DNA of 16,409 nt from Eubacterium sp. (GTDB lineage Bacteria > Bacillota_A > Clostridia > Lachnospirales > Lachnospiraceae), in the NCBI GenBank assembly GCA_017475785.1, contig JAFVEX010000207.1, positions 1-16,409 of the forward strand, read 5' to 3'. This document shows positions 7,768 through 14,571 of the stretch, piece by piece. The position numbers and the translations under genes are program-made. The number at the start of each line of letters is the position of its first letter. The stretch's first letter is position 1. The notes beneath the pieces were generated by a model. That model searched no databases. It was not told the origin of the DNA and saw only the letters and a list, made by a program, of their open reading frames with translations.

Positions 7768-8646
7768 TTGAAAAAGATTATTGCAGCAGTTATGGCGATT
7801 GGTATGACTCTTAGTCTGGCAGCGTGCGGCGGTTCCTCTGCTGGTTCGTCGTCCGCGGCATCCTCTGCGGCCTCCACAGCATCCTCTGCGGCATCTTCCG
7901 CAGCCTCAGCAGTCTCTGAAGCGGCAGAAGAGAGCAGCGCTTCCGCGTCTTCCGAAGAAGACGCCGGAATGGTTCTCGTAGAAGAAGGAAAACTCCACAT
8001 GGCGACGAATGCTTCCTTCCCGCCCTACGAGATGACGACAGACGACGGCGGCTTTGAGGGAATCGACGTGGAAGTAGCTACGGCAATCGCAGAAAAGCTC
8101 GGTCTGGAGCTGGTTGTGGATGACATGGATTTCTCGGCAGTTATCACTTCCGTGCAGAGCGGAAAGTCCGATATCGCGATGGCCGGCATGACCGTCAACG
8201 AAGAGCGCAAGCAGAATGTTGATTTTACAGATAGCTACGCAAATGCGGTTCAGGTCGTTATCGTGCCGGAAGACAGCAGCATTGCTTCCATCGATGACCT
8301 CGCAGATGTCACCATTGGCTGCCAGGAAGGTACCACGGGCGCGATCTACTGTGAAGATGATTTCGGCGCTGACCATGTCATTACCTATAAAGATGGTTCC
8401 ACCGCGACACAGGCGCTGATCCAGGGCAAGGTAGACGCGGTCGTCATCGACAATGAGCCTGCAAAAGCGTATGTCAGCGCAAACGAGGGTCTGAAGATTC
8501 TGGATTCCGAGTACGCGAATGAAGATTACGCGATCGGCATCGGCAAGGACAACGCAGGACTTTACAACGCGGTCAATGACGCTCTGAAAGAGCTGATCAG
8601 CGACGGCACCGTTCAGTCAATCGTAGATAAATACATTACAGAATAA
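7768..8646 (+). CDS. Amino-acid ABC transporter substrate-binding lipoprotein
   Basis: This is a 292-residue extracellular binding protein of the SBP_bac_3 family (polar amino-acid type). The signal peptide MKKIIAAVMAIGMTLSLAAC ends in a lipobox (LAAC), with Cys20 predicted to be lipidated and to anchor the mature protein to the outer face of the membrane. Residues 21 to about 66 form a Ser/Ala-rich, then acidic, linker. The ligand-binding domain starts around GKLHMATNASFPPYEM and includes GIDVEVATAIAEKLG, the DMDFSAVITSVQSGKSDIAMAGMT segment and a C-terminal DGTVQSIVDKYI. The TTG start is chosen because AAGGAG lies 9 nt upstream and the frame then begins with the lysines of the signal peptide. 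It is followed by its permease and ATPase genes. The particular amino acid cannot be told from sequence by eye. Confidence 0.93.
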   Translation: MKKIIAAVMAIGMTLSLAACGGSSAGSSSAASSAASTASSAASSAASAVSEAAEESSASASSEEDAGMVLVEEGKLHMATNASFPPYEMTTDDGGFEGIDVEVATAIAEKLGLELVVDDMDFSAVITSVQSGKSDIAMAGMTVNEERKQNVDFTDSYANAVQVVIVPEDSSIASIDDLADVTIGCQEGTTGAIYCEDDFGADHVITYKDGSTATQALIQGKVDAVVIDNEPAKAYVSANEGLKILDSEYANEDYAIGIGKDNAGLYNAVNDALKELISDGTVQSIVDKYITE

Positions 8647-8685
8647 AAAGACAATCTGATCAAGTCACAGAATTGCGACAGCATA

Positions 8686-8733
8686 CAGCAGACGGCCGGA
8701 GAACTGTGAAGAATCCGGCTGTTCTGCTGTTTT
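8686..8733 (+). terminator. Terminator-like hairpin between binding-protein and permease genes
   Basis: CAGCAGACGGCCGG (8686-8699) pairs with CCGGCTGTTCTGCTG (8715-8729) to give 14 bp with one bulged T and one G-U pair, followed directly by TTTT. It lies in the 128-nt gap after the lipoprotein stop. The T-run is short, so it probably reduces rather than blocks read-through, which would give more binding protein than permease and ATPase. It may also protect the 3' end of the lipoprotein message. The inner arms are the second GCCGGA-N13-TCCGGC element. Confidence 0.6.
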
Positions 8734-8774
8734 GCGGGACGGGATGAAAACATGTCAACATCGGAGGAAAATCG

Positions 8775-9491
8775 TTGGGTTCATCAGCTACGCTAAAAGA
8801 GCAGTTTATTATGAGCTTCATCACCGGCGAGCGGTGGAAGCTCTATCTCAAGGGACTGGGCGTCTCGCTGCTGCTGACACTGGGCGCGCTGGCGCTTGGT
8901 ATTGTTTTTGGAATCATTGTCGCGATTATCCGCACAATGCACGACCAGAAGGCCCCGGGCAAGCGCTCCGCCGGCCTTGTGATCGGAAATGTGATCTGCA
9001 AGGTCTACACGACGGTCATCCGGGGTACCCCGATGATGGTCCAGCTTCTGATCATGGGTTTTGTTGTCTTTAAGACCAGCAGAAATCTTGTAGGTGTCGC
9101 GATACTCTCGCTCGGTATCAATTCCGGCGCGTATGTGGCGGAAATCGTCCGCGGCGGCATCATGTCCGTCGATCCCGGCCAGATGGAGGCAGGACGGTCA
9201 CTCGGCATGAATTACAGAACCGTCATGAAGGACGTCGTGATTCCGCAGGCAATCAAGAATATTCTGCCTGCGCTGGGCAATGAGCTGATCACGCTGTTTA
9301 AGGATACCTCGCTTGTATCTGTCATCGGCGCGGTCGAGCTCACAAAAGTCGCGCAGAATATTCAGGCGCGCACGTATCAGCCGCTGATGCCGTACATCGG
9401 AATCGCCGTGATGTATCTGATTGTGGTTATTATCTTTACCTGGCTGCTGGGTATCTTTGAGAGGAGGCTTCGTAAGAGTGACAGACGCTAA
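8775..9491 (+). CDS. Amino-acid ABC transporter permease (HisM/ArtM type)
   Basis: This 238-residue membrane protein is the channel subunit of the polar amino-acid importer. Hydrophobic segments include [20 protein letters not shown] near the N-terminus, the [11 protein letters not shown] region and the C-terminal [20 protein letters not shown]. The family signature for contact with the ATPase is visible as the EAA-like loop ([20 protein letters not shown], continuing [16 protein letters not shown]). The TTG start at 8775 is supported by GGAGG at 8763-8767. A later in-frame ATG (codon 13) would lose little and cannot be excluded. The stop overlaps the ATPase gene start by 14 nt, indicating coupled translation. 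Confidence 0.93.
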   Translation: MGSSATLKEQFIMSFITGERWKLYLKGLGVSLLLTLGALALGIVFGIIVAIIRTMHDQKAPGKRSAGLVIGNVICKVYTTVIRGTPMMVQLLIMGFVVFKTSRNLVGVAILSLGINSGAYVAEIVRGGIMSVDPGQMEAGRSLGMNYRTVMKDVVIPQAIKNILPALGNELITLFKDTSLVSVIGAVELTKVAQNIQARTYQPLMPYIGIAVMYLIVVIIFTWLLGIFERRLRKSDRR

Positions 9492-10218
9492 AGCATTGAT
9501 CAAGGTCTCGCATCTGACGAAGACCTTCGGAGATCACATGGTCCTGAATAATATCTCGGAGCAGATCTATTATGGGGAAAAAATCTGTATCATCGGTCCG
9601 TCAGGATCTGGAAAATCGACGTTTCTCCGCTGCCTGAATCTTCTGGAAACACCGACAGACGGCTCGATTACCTTCGATGGAATTGAGATCACTTCCGAAA
9701 AAACGGACATCAACAAAATCCGCCAGCAGATGGGCATGGTGTTTCAGCATTTTAACCTCTTTCCGAACATGACAGTGCGCAAAAATATTACGCTGGCGCC
9801 GGTCCGCACCGGCCTGATGAGCCAGGAGGAGGCTGACGCGGAGGCGGAGAAGCTGCTGGAGCGTGTCAGCCTGCTGGAAAAAGCAGACGTGTACCCTTCG
9901 TCGCTTTCCGGCGGCCAGAAGCAGCGTATCGCCATCGTGCGCGCTCTTGCCATGCGGCCGAAGCTGATGCTGTTTGACGAGCCGACCTCCGCTCTGGATC
10001 CCGAGATGGTAGGAGAGGTGCTCCAGGTCATGAAGGAACTCGCGGAAGACGGCATGACCATGGCCGTCGTAACGCATGAGATGGGATTTGCCAGGGAAGT
10101 CGGCAACCGTATTCTGTTTATCGACGAAGGAAGAGTGATGGAGCAGGGCACGCCGGAGGAAGTGTTCGGCAGTCCCAAAAATCCCCGCCTGCAGGATTTC
10201 CTCTCTAAAGTGCTTTAA
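9478..10218 (+). CDS. Amino-acid ABC transporter ATP-binding protein (GlnQ type)
   Basis: This 246-residue cytoplasmic ATPase powers the importer encoded by the two preceding genes. Walker [10 protein letters not shown] is at 40-48, the Q-loop glutamine at about 90 ([13 protein letters not shown]), the signature LSGGQKQR at 143-150, Walker [14 protein letters not shown] at 163-175 and the switch histidine in [12 protein letters not shown]. These are the classical GlnQ/HisP-type motifs. The GTG start is placed at 9478 because GAGGAGG at 9461-9467 lies 10 nt upstream. A longer open frame reaches back to 9421, but that would lie within the permease gene and has no comparable ribosome binding site. 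No strong terminator follows; a weak TGTCA/TGACA stem is at about 10235-10253. Confidence 0.95.
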   Translation: MTDAKALIKVSHLTKTFGDHMVLNNISEQIYYGEKICIIGPSGSGKSTFLRCLNLLETPTDGSITFDGIEITSEKTDINKIRQQMGMVFQHFNLFPNMTVRKNITLAPVRTGLMSQEEADAEAEKLLERVSLLEKADVYPSSLSGGQKQRIAIVRALAMRPKLMLFDEPTSALDPEMVGEVLQVMKELAEDGMTMAVVTHEMGFAREVGNRILFIDEGRVMEQGTPEEVFGSPKNPRLQDFLSKVL

Positions 10219-10295
10219 AGAACTGTGCGGAAATGTCAAGTTTCTTCTGACACAGCTGCAGAAACAAAGGCAGTTTAACGGTAGGAGTTGAAAAC

Positions 10296-10736
10296 ATGAA
10301 GCTTGTAATACAGCGCGTTTCGTCAGCGTCTGTCTCGATAGACGGCAAAACAGTCGGCGCGATCGGTCAGGGGCTGCTGGTTCTGATCGGAATCGAGCAG
10401 GAAGATACGAAAGAGATTGCAGACCGCTATCTGAAAAAACTGATCGGACTTCGCATTTTTCAGGATCAGGAAGGAAAGACAAATTTGTCACTGGCGGATG
10501 TCGGCGGACAGCTGCTTCTGATTTCTCAGTTTACGCTCTGCGCGAACTGCAAGAAAGGAAACCGTCCGAGCTTCTTTAAAGCGGGGACGCCGGATATGGC
10601 CGAGCCTCTTTACGAGTATATGCTGGAGCAGGCGAGAAAACAGGTTCCTGTCGTGGAGCAGGGTGAATTTGGCGCGGAGATGAAGGTTTCTCTGATAAAT
10701 GACGGGCCGTTCACAATTGTCCTGGAGGATCTCTGA
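10296..10736 (+). CDS. dtd: D-aminoacyl-tRNA deacylase
   Basis: This 146-residue cytoplasmic proofreading enzyme removes D-amino acids (and glycine from tRNA-Ala in characterised members) from mischarged tRNAs. Family landmarks are the N-terminal [36 protein letters not shown] (the usual SQFTL core followed by a basic patch) and near the C-terminus [11 protein letters not shown], the counterpart of the NxGP-x-T motif that gives chiral selectivity. Length is normal. GTAGGAG precedes the ATG. It lies 77 nt after the ABC ATPase gene with no clear promoter between them and 109 nt before secG, which has its own promoter. Confidence 0.95.
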   Translation: MKLVIQRVSSASVSIDGKTVGAIGQGLLVLIGIEQEDTKEIADRYLKKLIGLRIFQDQEGKTNLSLADVGGQLLLISQFTLCANCKKGNRPSFFKAGTPDMAEPLYEYMLEQARKQVPVVEQGEFGAEMKVSLINDGPFTIVLEDL

Positions 10737-10784
10737 TGCCAGCATGACACAAAACGCGGCATAACGTAAAAAGACAAAAATCAC

Positions 10785-10813
10785 TTGCAACTGCAAAGAC
10801 ACTGTGGTAATAT
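10785..10813 (+). promoter_or_regulatory. Probable promoter for secG
   Basis: TTGCAA (10785-10790), a 17-nt spacer and TAATAT (10808-10813) form a plausible housekeeping promoter 33 nt before the secG ATG. Transcription would start near 10820, giving a short leader. Confidence 0.6.
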
Positions 10814-10845
10814 ATGTTTTGATCGTTTTTTGGAGGTAATTGATT

Positions 10846-11091
10846 ATGCCAACAGCATTGGTGATTATTCTTTCAATTTTATTTGCAGTAGTCTGCGTTG
10901 CGTCGATTATTATCGTTATGATGCAGAAGAGCAAGGATCCGGGACTTGGTGCGATTGGTGGTATGTCGGGTTCAACAGACACCTACTGGGGGAAAAACAA
11001 AGGACGTTCCGCCGAGGGAAATCTGGTCAGGATCACGCGTATTCTTGCGATTGCGTTCTTCGTGCTGGCAATCGTTCTGAATATGGGCTGA
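10846..11091 (+). CDS. secG: Preprotein translocase subunit SecG
   Basis: This 81-residue membrane protein of the SecYEG channel assists protein export. Two hydrophobic helices, at about residues 3-26 and 60-79, flank a hydrophilic loop with the family pattern MMQKSKDPGLGAIGG and then GKNKGRSAEGNLVRITR. The ATG at 10846 lies 9 nt after GGAGG; an in-frame TTG at 10840 would leave only 3 nt and is less likely. In many Firmicutes secG is followed by rnr and smpB; here smpB follows directly after a terminator-like hairpin. Confidence 0.92.
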   Translation: MPTALVIILSILFAVVCVASIIIVMMQKSKDPGLGAIGGMSGSTDTYWGKNKGRSAEGNLVRITRILAIAFFVLAIVLNMG

Positions 11092-11101
11092 GATAAGTAA
11101 G

Positions 11102-11133
11102 ACTGCTGCATGATGAACATGCAGCAGTTTTTT
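11102..11133 (+). terminator. Intrinsic terminator between secG and smpB
   Basis: ACTGCTGCATG (11102-11112) and CATGCAGCAGT (11118-11128) form a perfect 11-bp stem with a 5-nt loop, and six Ts run from 11128 to 11133. It starts 10 nt after the secG stop. The smpB ribosome binding site begins 9 nt later, leaving no room for a separate smpB promoter, so some read-through is presumably needed. Confidence 0.8.
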
Positions 11134-11157
11134 GCTCCATAGGGGAGGAACAATTGA

Positions 11158-11628
11158 ATGAGCAAAGAAAAGAACAACCGTCTGGTCGCGAACAACAAAA
11201 AGGCGTACCACGACTATTTCATCGAGGAAAAATATGAGGCGGGCATCGCCCTGCACGGGACAGAAGTCAAATCCCTGCGCATGGGGAAGTGCTCAATCAA
11301 AGAAGCCTTCGTCAAGATCGAAGAGGACGGCGTCTATCTTCACGGGATGCACATCAGTCCCTATGAAAAGGGAAACATTTTCAACAGGGATCCCCTGCGC
11401 GTGCGCAGGCTGCTGCTGCACAAGCGGGAGATCAGCAAGCTGCGCGGCGCCATCACGCAGAAGGGTTATACAATTGTCCCCCTGCAGGTGTATTTCCGCA
11501 ATTCCCTTGTAAAGGTGGAGATCGGTCTGGCGAAGGGCAAAAAGCTCTATGACAAGCGGCAGGACATCGCGAAGAAAGACCAGCGGCGTGAGGCAGAGAG
11601 AGACTTTAAGGTGAGGAACCTCTCCTGA
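11158..11628 (+). CDS. smpB: SsrA-binding protein SmpB
   Basis: This 156-residue cytoplasmic RNA-binding protein acts with tmRNA in trans-translation to release stalled ribosomes. It has the family order: [18 protein letters not shown] near the N-terminus, [23 protein letters not shown], then [24 protein letters not shown] and the basic tail [20 protein letters not shown]. Length is typical. GGGGAGG at 11142-11148 supports the ATG. The tmRNA gene lies 154 nt downstream on the same strand, the usual partnership. Confidence 0.96.
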   Translation: MSKEKNNRLVANNKKAYHDYFIEEKYEAGIALHGTEVKSLRMGKCSIKEAFVKIEEDGVYLHGMHISPYEKGNIFNRDPLRVRRLLLHKREISKLRGAITQKGYTIVPLQVYFRNSLVKVEIGLAKGKKLYDKRQDIAKKDQRREAERDFKVRNLS

Positions 11629-11674
11629 AAGCCGTGAACAATTTGTGAAGTCAGGAAAAAATGAAAGGTTTTGT

Positions 11675-11703
11675 TTGACTTCCAAATGATGTTGTGTTAC
11701 GTT
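11675..11703 (+). promoter_or_regulatory. Probable promoter for ssrA
   Basis: TTGACT (11675-11680), a 17-nt spacer and TACGTT (11698-11703), preceded by the extended -10 dinucleotide TG, form a plausible promoter. Transcription would begin near 11710, about 70 nt before the mature tmRNA 5' end. The resulting leader holds two small hairpins, GCACG-N5-CGTGC (11732-11746) and TGACGA-N8-TCGTCA (11755-11774), which may guide 5' processing. Confidence 0.5.
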
Positions 11704-11782
11704 TACTTTGTGAGGACACACAATCAACATGGCACGTATTCCGTGCAAAAACTCTGACGACAGACTGTTCGTCAAACCATCT

Positions 11783-12138
11783 GGGCTAGTACTGGTTTCG
11801 ACGGGGGTTTTGAAGTTTGGGAAGCCATCCGCGGACTCCGGGAACCGCGCATCAACCCGGTACTTTAAAAATAAACGCTAACGAAGATAATTTCGCATTA
11901 GCTGCAGCCTAACTGCTGCATGTCGGTCTGGCAGGTTCCCGCGCCTGTGATTCCGGCATCAAATAAGGCGGGGAACGTTTGTGCCTAAGCTTTGCGGCAC
12001 GAACGGATTTTATGAAGCTACCGCGCGGCACAGCCTGTCATCCGGCAGTTCCGCGGGGGAATCAATGTAGAATGACTGTGATGGGAGAAACCTGAATGGA
12101 TGGGCTTTCGGACGCGGGTTCGACTCCCGCCTGGTCCA
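11783..12138 (+). ncRNA. ssrA: Transfer-messenger RNA (tmRNA)
   Basis: This is a one-piece tmRNA of about 356 nt. The 5' end GGGCTAG (11783-11789) pairs with CTGGTCC (12131-12137), including two G-U pairs, to form the tRNA-like acceptor stem. The conserved GGTTTCGACGGGGG follows the 5' arm. The T-arm is GCGGG-TTCGACT-CCCGC at 12114-12130, and the discriminator A is at 12138. CCA is not encoded and must be added. The tag reading frame ends NANEDNFALAAA-stop (AAC at 11874 to TAA at 11910-11912), with the hydrophobic ALAAA end recognised by proteases. Which codon is the resume codon (AAC or the following GCT) cannot be settled by eye. It works with SmpB, encoded just upstream. Confidence 0.95.
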
Positions 12139-12160
12139 TACGAAACAAAGTCTGCAGCTG

Positions 12161-12176
12161 GTCACCGGCAGGTGAC
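12161..12176 (+). other. Small hairpin after the tmRNA 3' end
   Basis: GTCACC-GGCA-GGTGAC is a perfect 6-bp stem with a 4-nt loop, 22 nt past the tmRNA discriminator base. It lies in the trailer that would be removed on maturation and has no T-run of its own. Confidence 0.4.
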
Positions 12177-12221
12177 ATCTTCCTTGTAGCAGCGTGCGCC
12201 TGCGCATAATGTTCTGGTTTT

Positions 12222-12267
12222 CCCCGGAAAAGTATTGGTTATACAGTATTTTCCGGGGCTTGTTTTT
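12222..12267 (+). terminator. Intrinsic terminator of ssrA
   Basis: CCCCGGAAAA (12222-12231) and TTTTCCGGGG (12249-12258) form a perfect 10-bp GC-capped stem. Further pairing is possible inside (TAT/ATA with a bulge), and the T-rich stretch CTTGTTTTT follows. It ends the tmRNA precursor before the two-component genes. Confidence 0.85.
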
Positions 12268-12295
12268 GGAAGCAGCGCATCCTTTTAAATAAAAT
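12266..12295 (+). promoter_or_regulatory. Possible promoter for the two-component operon
   Basis: TTGGAA (12266-12271), an 18-nt spacer and TAAAAT (12290-12295) lie just after the ssrA terminator and about 60 nt before the response-regulator ATG. The -35 match is partial (four of six). Confidence 0.45.
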
Positions 12296-12356
12296 CTGTC
12301 AGCAGGTCGTTTCGATTGCAAATATCAACGCACAGAAAAACCACGGGAGAAATCGC

Positions 12357-13043
12357 ATGGAACAATTAAAAATACTGGTGGTTGACGATGAAGCGCGCAT
12401 GCGCAAGCTGGTACATGACTTTCTCGCAAAGCAGAATTTTCTCGTTATAGAAGCGGGAGACGGGGAAGCGGCACTGAATATTTTTTACGAACAGCGGGAT
12501 ATCGCGCTGATTATTCTTGACGTCATGATGCCGAAGATGGACGGATGGGAGGTCTGCCGGGAAATCCGCAGGGAATCTAAGGTTCCTATCATCATGCTGA
12601 CCGCGCGGGGAGATGAGCGCGATGAGCTGCTTGGATTTGAGCTGGGCGTTGATGAGTACATCTCGAAGCCCTTCAGTCCCAAGATTCTCGTGGCCCGCGT
12701 AGAGGCGATCCTCCGCCGCACGAACCAGTATGACGACACGGACACACTTGAGATCGGCGGCATCCGCCTCGACCGCTCTGCGCACACCGCGTCGGTCGAC
12801 GGCCGTGACATTGAACTGAGTTTTAAGGAGTTTGAGCTGCTGACATATTTTATGGAGAATAAGGGGATCGCGCTTTCCAGAGAGAAAATTCTTAATAACG
12901 TATGGAACTATGATTATTTTGGAGACGCGCGCACAATTGATACCCATGTGAAAAAACTGCGCAGTAAGCTGGGCGAAAAGGGCGAGCTGATCAAGACGAT
13001 CTGGGGGCTCGGCTACAAATTTGAAGAAACCAAAACACCATGA
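12357..13043 (+). CDS. OmpR/PhoB-family response regulator
   Basis: This 228-residue cytoplasmic transcription factor has an N-terminal receiver domain (residues 1 to about 120). The acidic pair is D10/D11, the phospho-accepting Asp is D55 in LIILDVMMPKMDGWE, T82 is in MLTARGDERDE, and K104 is in ISKPFSP. The C-terminal winged-helix DNA-binding domain spans about 130-226, with ELSFKEFELLTYFMENKG and the recognition region ending in RTIDTHVKKLRSKLGEKG and IKTIWGLGYKFE. GGGAG at 12345-12349 supports the ATG. The stop codon overlaps the histidine-kinase ATG by 4 nt (ATGA), so the two are a cognate pair. Targets are unknown. Proximity to a cell-wall L,D-transpeptidase gene suggests, but does not show, an envelope role. 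Confidence 0.95.
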   Translation: MEQLKILVVDDEARMRKLVHDFLAKQNFLVIEAGDGEAALNIFYEQRDIALIILDVMMPKMDGWEVCREIRRESKVPIIMLTARGDERDELLGFELGVDEYISKPFSPKILVARVEAILRRTNQYDDTDTLEIGGIRLDRSAHTASVDGRDIELSFKEFELLTYFMENKGIALSREKILNNVWNYDYFGDARTIDTHVKKLRSKLGEKGELIKTIWGLGYKFEETKTP

Positions 13044-14503
13044 AAACATCTATTAAGCGGCGCGTAGCCTTCACCTTTATCATTTTGATGGCCTCTGCGC
13101 TCCTGTTAATCGGCGTCATCAACGTGGTCTTTCTGGACGGGTTTTATTTGCGCGAAAAGCAGAACAGGCTCCGGAAAAGCTGGGAGATGTTCAACGAGGA
13201 GATCGATGAGGACACAGAGGAAGTCAGCGAGGAGATTGAGCGGTTCTGTTCTGTCAGCGCGCTGACTTACGCGGTTGTGGATTATAATCTGAATTTTCGC
13301 CTGACGAACGCGCAGGACGGGGACAGCATGGCGAGCCGGCTGTTTGGCAACGTCCTTCAGATTGAAGAAGATAACACCACGACACTTCTCGAGACGGATC
13401 AGTTCAACATCATCAAAATCCATGATGATTTTAAAAACATGGATTATCTGGAGCTCTGGGGCTTTCTGGAAAAAGGATACTATTATATTGCCATCACGCC
13501 TCTTGAGAGCATCAATACCGCCGCGAAGCTTTCCATGCGGTTTTATACATATGTCGGCCTGATTGTAATTCTCGCAAGTTCCATTATCATCTGGCTGCTC
13601 ACACGGCGGCTTGTGAAGCCGGTGCAGGAGCTGACGGAAATCTCCAAAAAAATGGCGGAACTTGATTTTAACGCGCACTACGAGAGCGGCGGAGAGGATG
13701 AGATCGGCAAGCTCGGCGAAAACTTCAACACCATGTCTGAGAAGCTGGAGCAGGCAATCTCGGAGCTGAAAACGGCAAATCTGCAGCTTCGGAAGGATAT
13801 CGACGAGAAAACGAAGATCGATGTCATGCGCAGAGAGTTTCTCGGGAACGTGTCACACGAGCTGAAGACGCCGATTGCCCTGATCCAGGGCTACGCGGAA
13901 GGCCTGAAGGATATTGCGGATGACCCGGAGAGCAGGGAATTCTACTGTGACGTCATCATTGATGAATCGGCAAAAATGAACCAGATGGTGAAGCAGCTGC
14001 TGACGCTGAATCAGCTGGAATCGGGAACTGACCAGCTGGTTTTGGCCAGATTTGATCTGACCGCACTGATCCGGGGCGTCATCGGCGCGATGCAGATCAT
14101 GATCTCACAGGCAGAGGCTGACGTGCGGTTCCGGCAGGAGAAGCCGCTCTATGTCTGGGGAGACGAATTCCGGATTGAAGAGGTTGTCACAAATTATCTC
14201 AGCAATGCCATTCATCATCTGGCAGGCGATCATCTGATCGACATTTCCTGCGCTGAGCGGGACGGAATTGTTACCACGACTGTGTTTAATCGCGGGAAGC
14301 CGATTCCAGAAGAAGATCTCTCGCGGATCTGGGAGAAGTTTTACAAGGTTGACAAAGCGCACACGCGGGCTTATGGCGGAAGCGGTATCGGTCTCTCGAT
14401 TGTGCGCGCGATTATGGAGCAGCACGGGCAGACCTGCGCAGCCGAAAACAGGGAAGACGGCGTCGCCTTTTCCTTTACACTGGAAAGCAAAGTAAGCCTG
14501 TAG
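13040..14503 (+). CDS. HAMP-domain sensor histidine kinase
   Basis: This 487-residue membrane sensor has a first helix at about residues 9-32, an extracellular sensing region (about 33-167) of no type I recognise, and a second helix at about 168-188. A HAMP linker follows (RRLVKPVQELTEISKKM onward). The HisKA motif FLGNVSHELKTPIALIQGY contains phospho-accepting His273. The ATPase domain has an N-box in NYLSNAIHH, a G1-like NRGKPIPEEDLSRIWEKFYKVD and a G2 box YGGSGIGLSIVRAIMEQHG. The G1 box has Asn where many kinases have Asp (DxGxG); to my knowledge this NxG version is common in this Firmicutes subgroup, so the enzyme is probably active. It is translationally coupled to the regulator and ends at the bidirectional terminator. 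Confidence 0.94.
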   Translation: MKTSIKRRVAFTFIILMASALLLIGVINVVFLDGFYLREKQNRLRKSWEMFNEEIDEDTEEVSEEIERFCSVSALTYAVVDYNLNFRLTNAQDGDSMASRLFGNVLQIEEDNTTTLLETDQFNIIKIHDDFKNMDYLELWGFLEKGYYYIAITPLESINTAAKLSMRFYTYVGLIVILASSIIIWLLTRRLVKPVQELTEISKKMAELDFNAHYESGGEDEIGKLGENFNTMSEKLEQAISELKTANLQLRKDIDEKTKIDVMRREFLGNVSHELKTPIALIQGYAEGLKDIADDPESREFYCDVIIDESAKMNQMVKQLLTLNQLESGTDQLVLARFDLTALIRGVIGAMQIMISQAEADVRFRQEKPLYVWGDEFRIEEVVTNYLSNAIHHLAGDHLIDISCAERDGIVTTTVFNRGKPIPEEDLSRIWEKFYKVDKAHTRAYGGSGIGLSIVRAIMEQHGQTCAAENREDGVAFSFTLESKVSL

Positions 14504-14505
14504 AA

Positions 14506-14552
14506 AAAACTCCTTTTGGAACGTGTGGAATACACTTTCCAAAAGGAGTTTT
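14506..14552. terminator. Bidirectional terminator between kinase and transpeptidase genes
   Basis: AAAACTCCTTTTGGAA (14506-14521) and TTCCAAAAGGAGTTTT (14537-14552) form a perfect 16-bp stem. Inside the loop, GTGT (14523-14526) and ACAC (14532-14535) can add 4 bp beyond a C/T mismatch. The A-tract on one side and T-tract on the other let it work on both strands. It sits in the 68-nt gap between the convergent stop codons. Confidence 0.93.
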
Positions 14553-14571
14553 AAACCCTTATATAGAATCT

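Noticed and set aside
12010..12321. Minus-strand open frame of 103 codons containing TRRESNPRPKAH
   Set aside because: It is antisense to the 3' part of the tmRNA. Peptides of this type are a familiar artefact of translating the T-arm region of tmRNA or tRNA genes backwards.
14279..14330. Degenerate G1 box in the histidine kinase as a sign of an inactive kinase
   Set aside because: The NRGKPIPEED form with an intact G2 box and N-box is, as far as I know, usual in this Firmicutes kinase subgroup, so inactivity is not supported.
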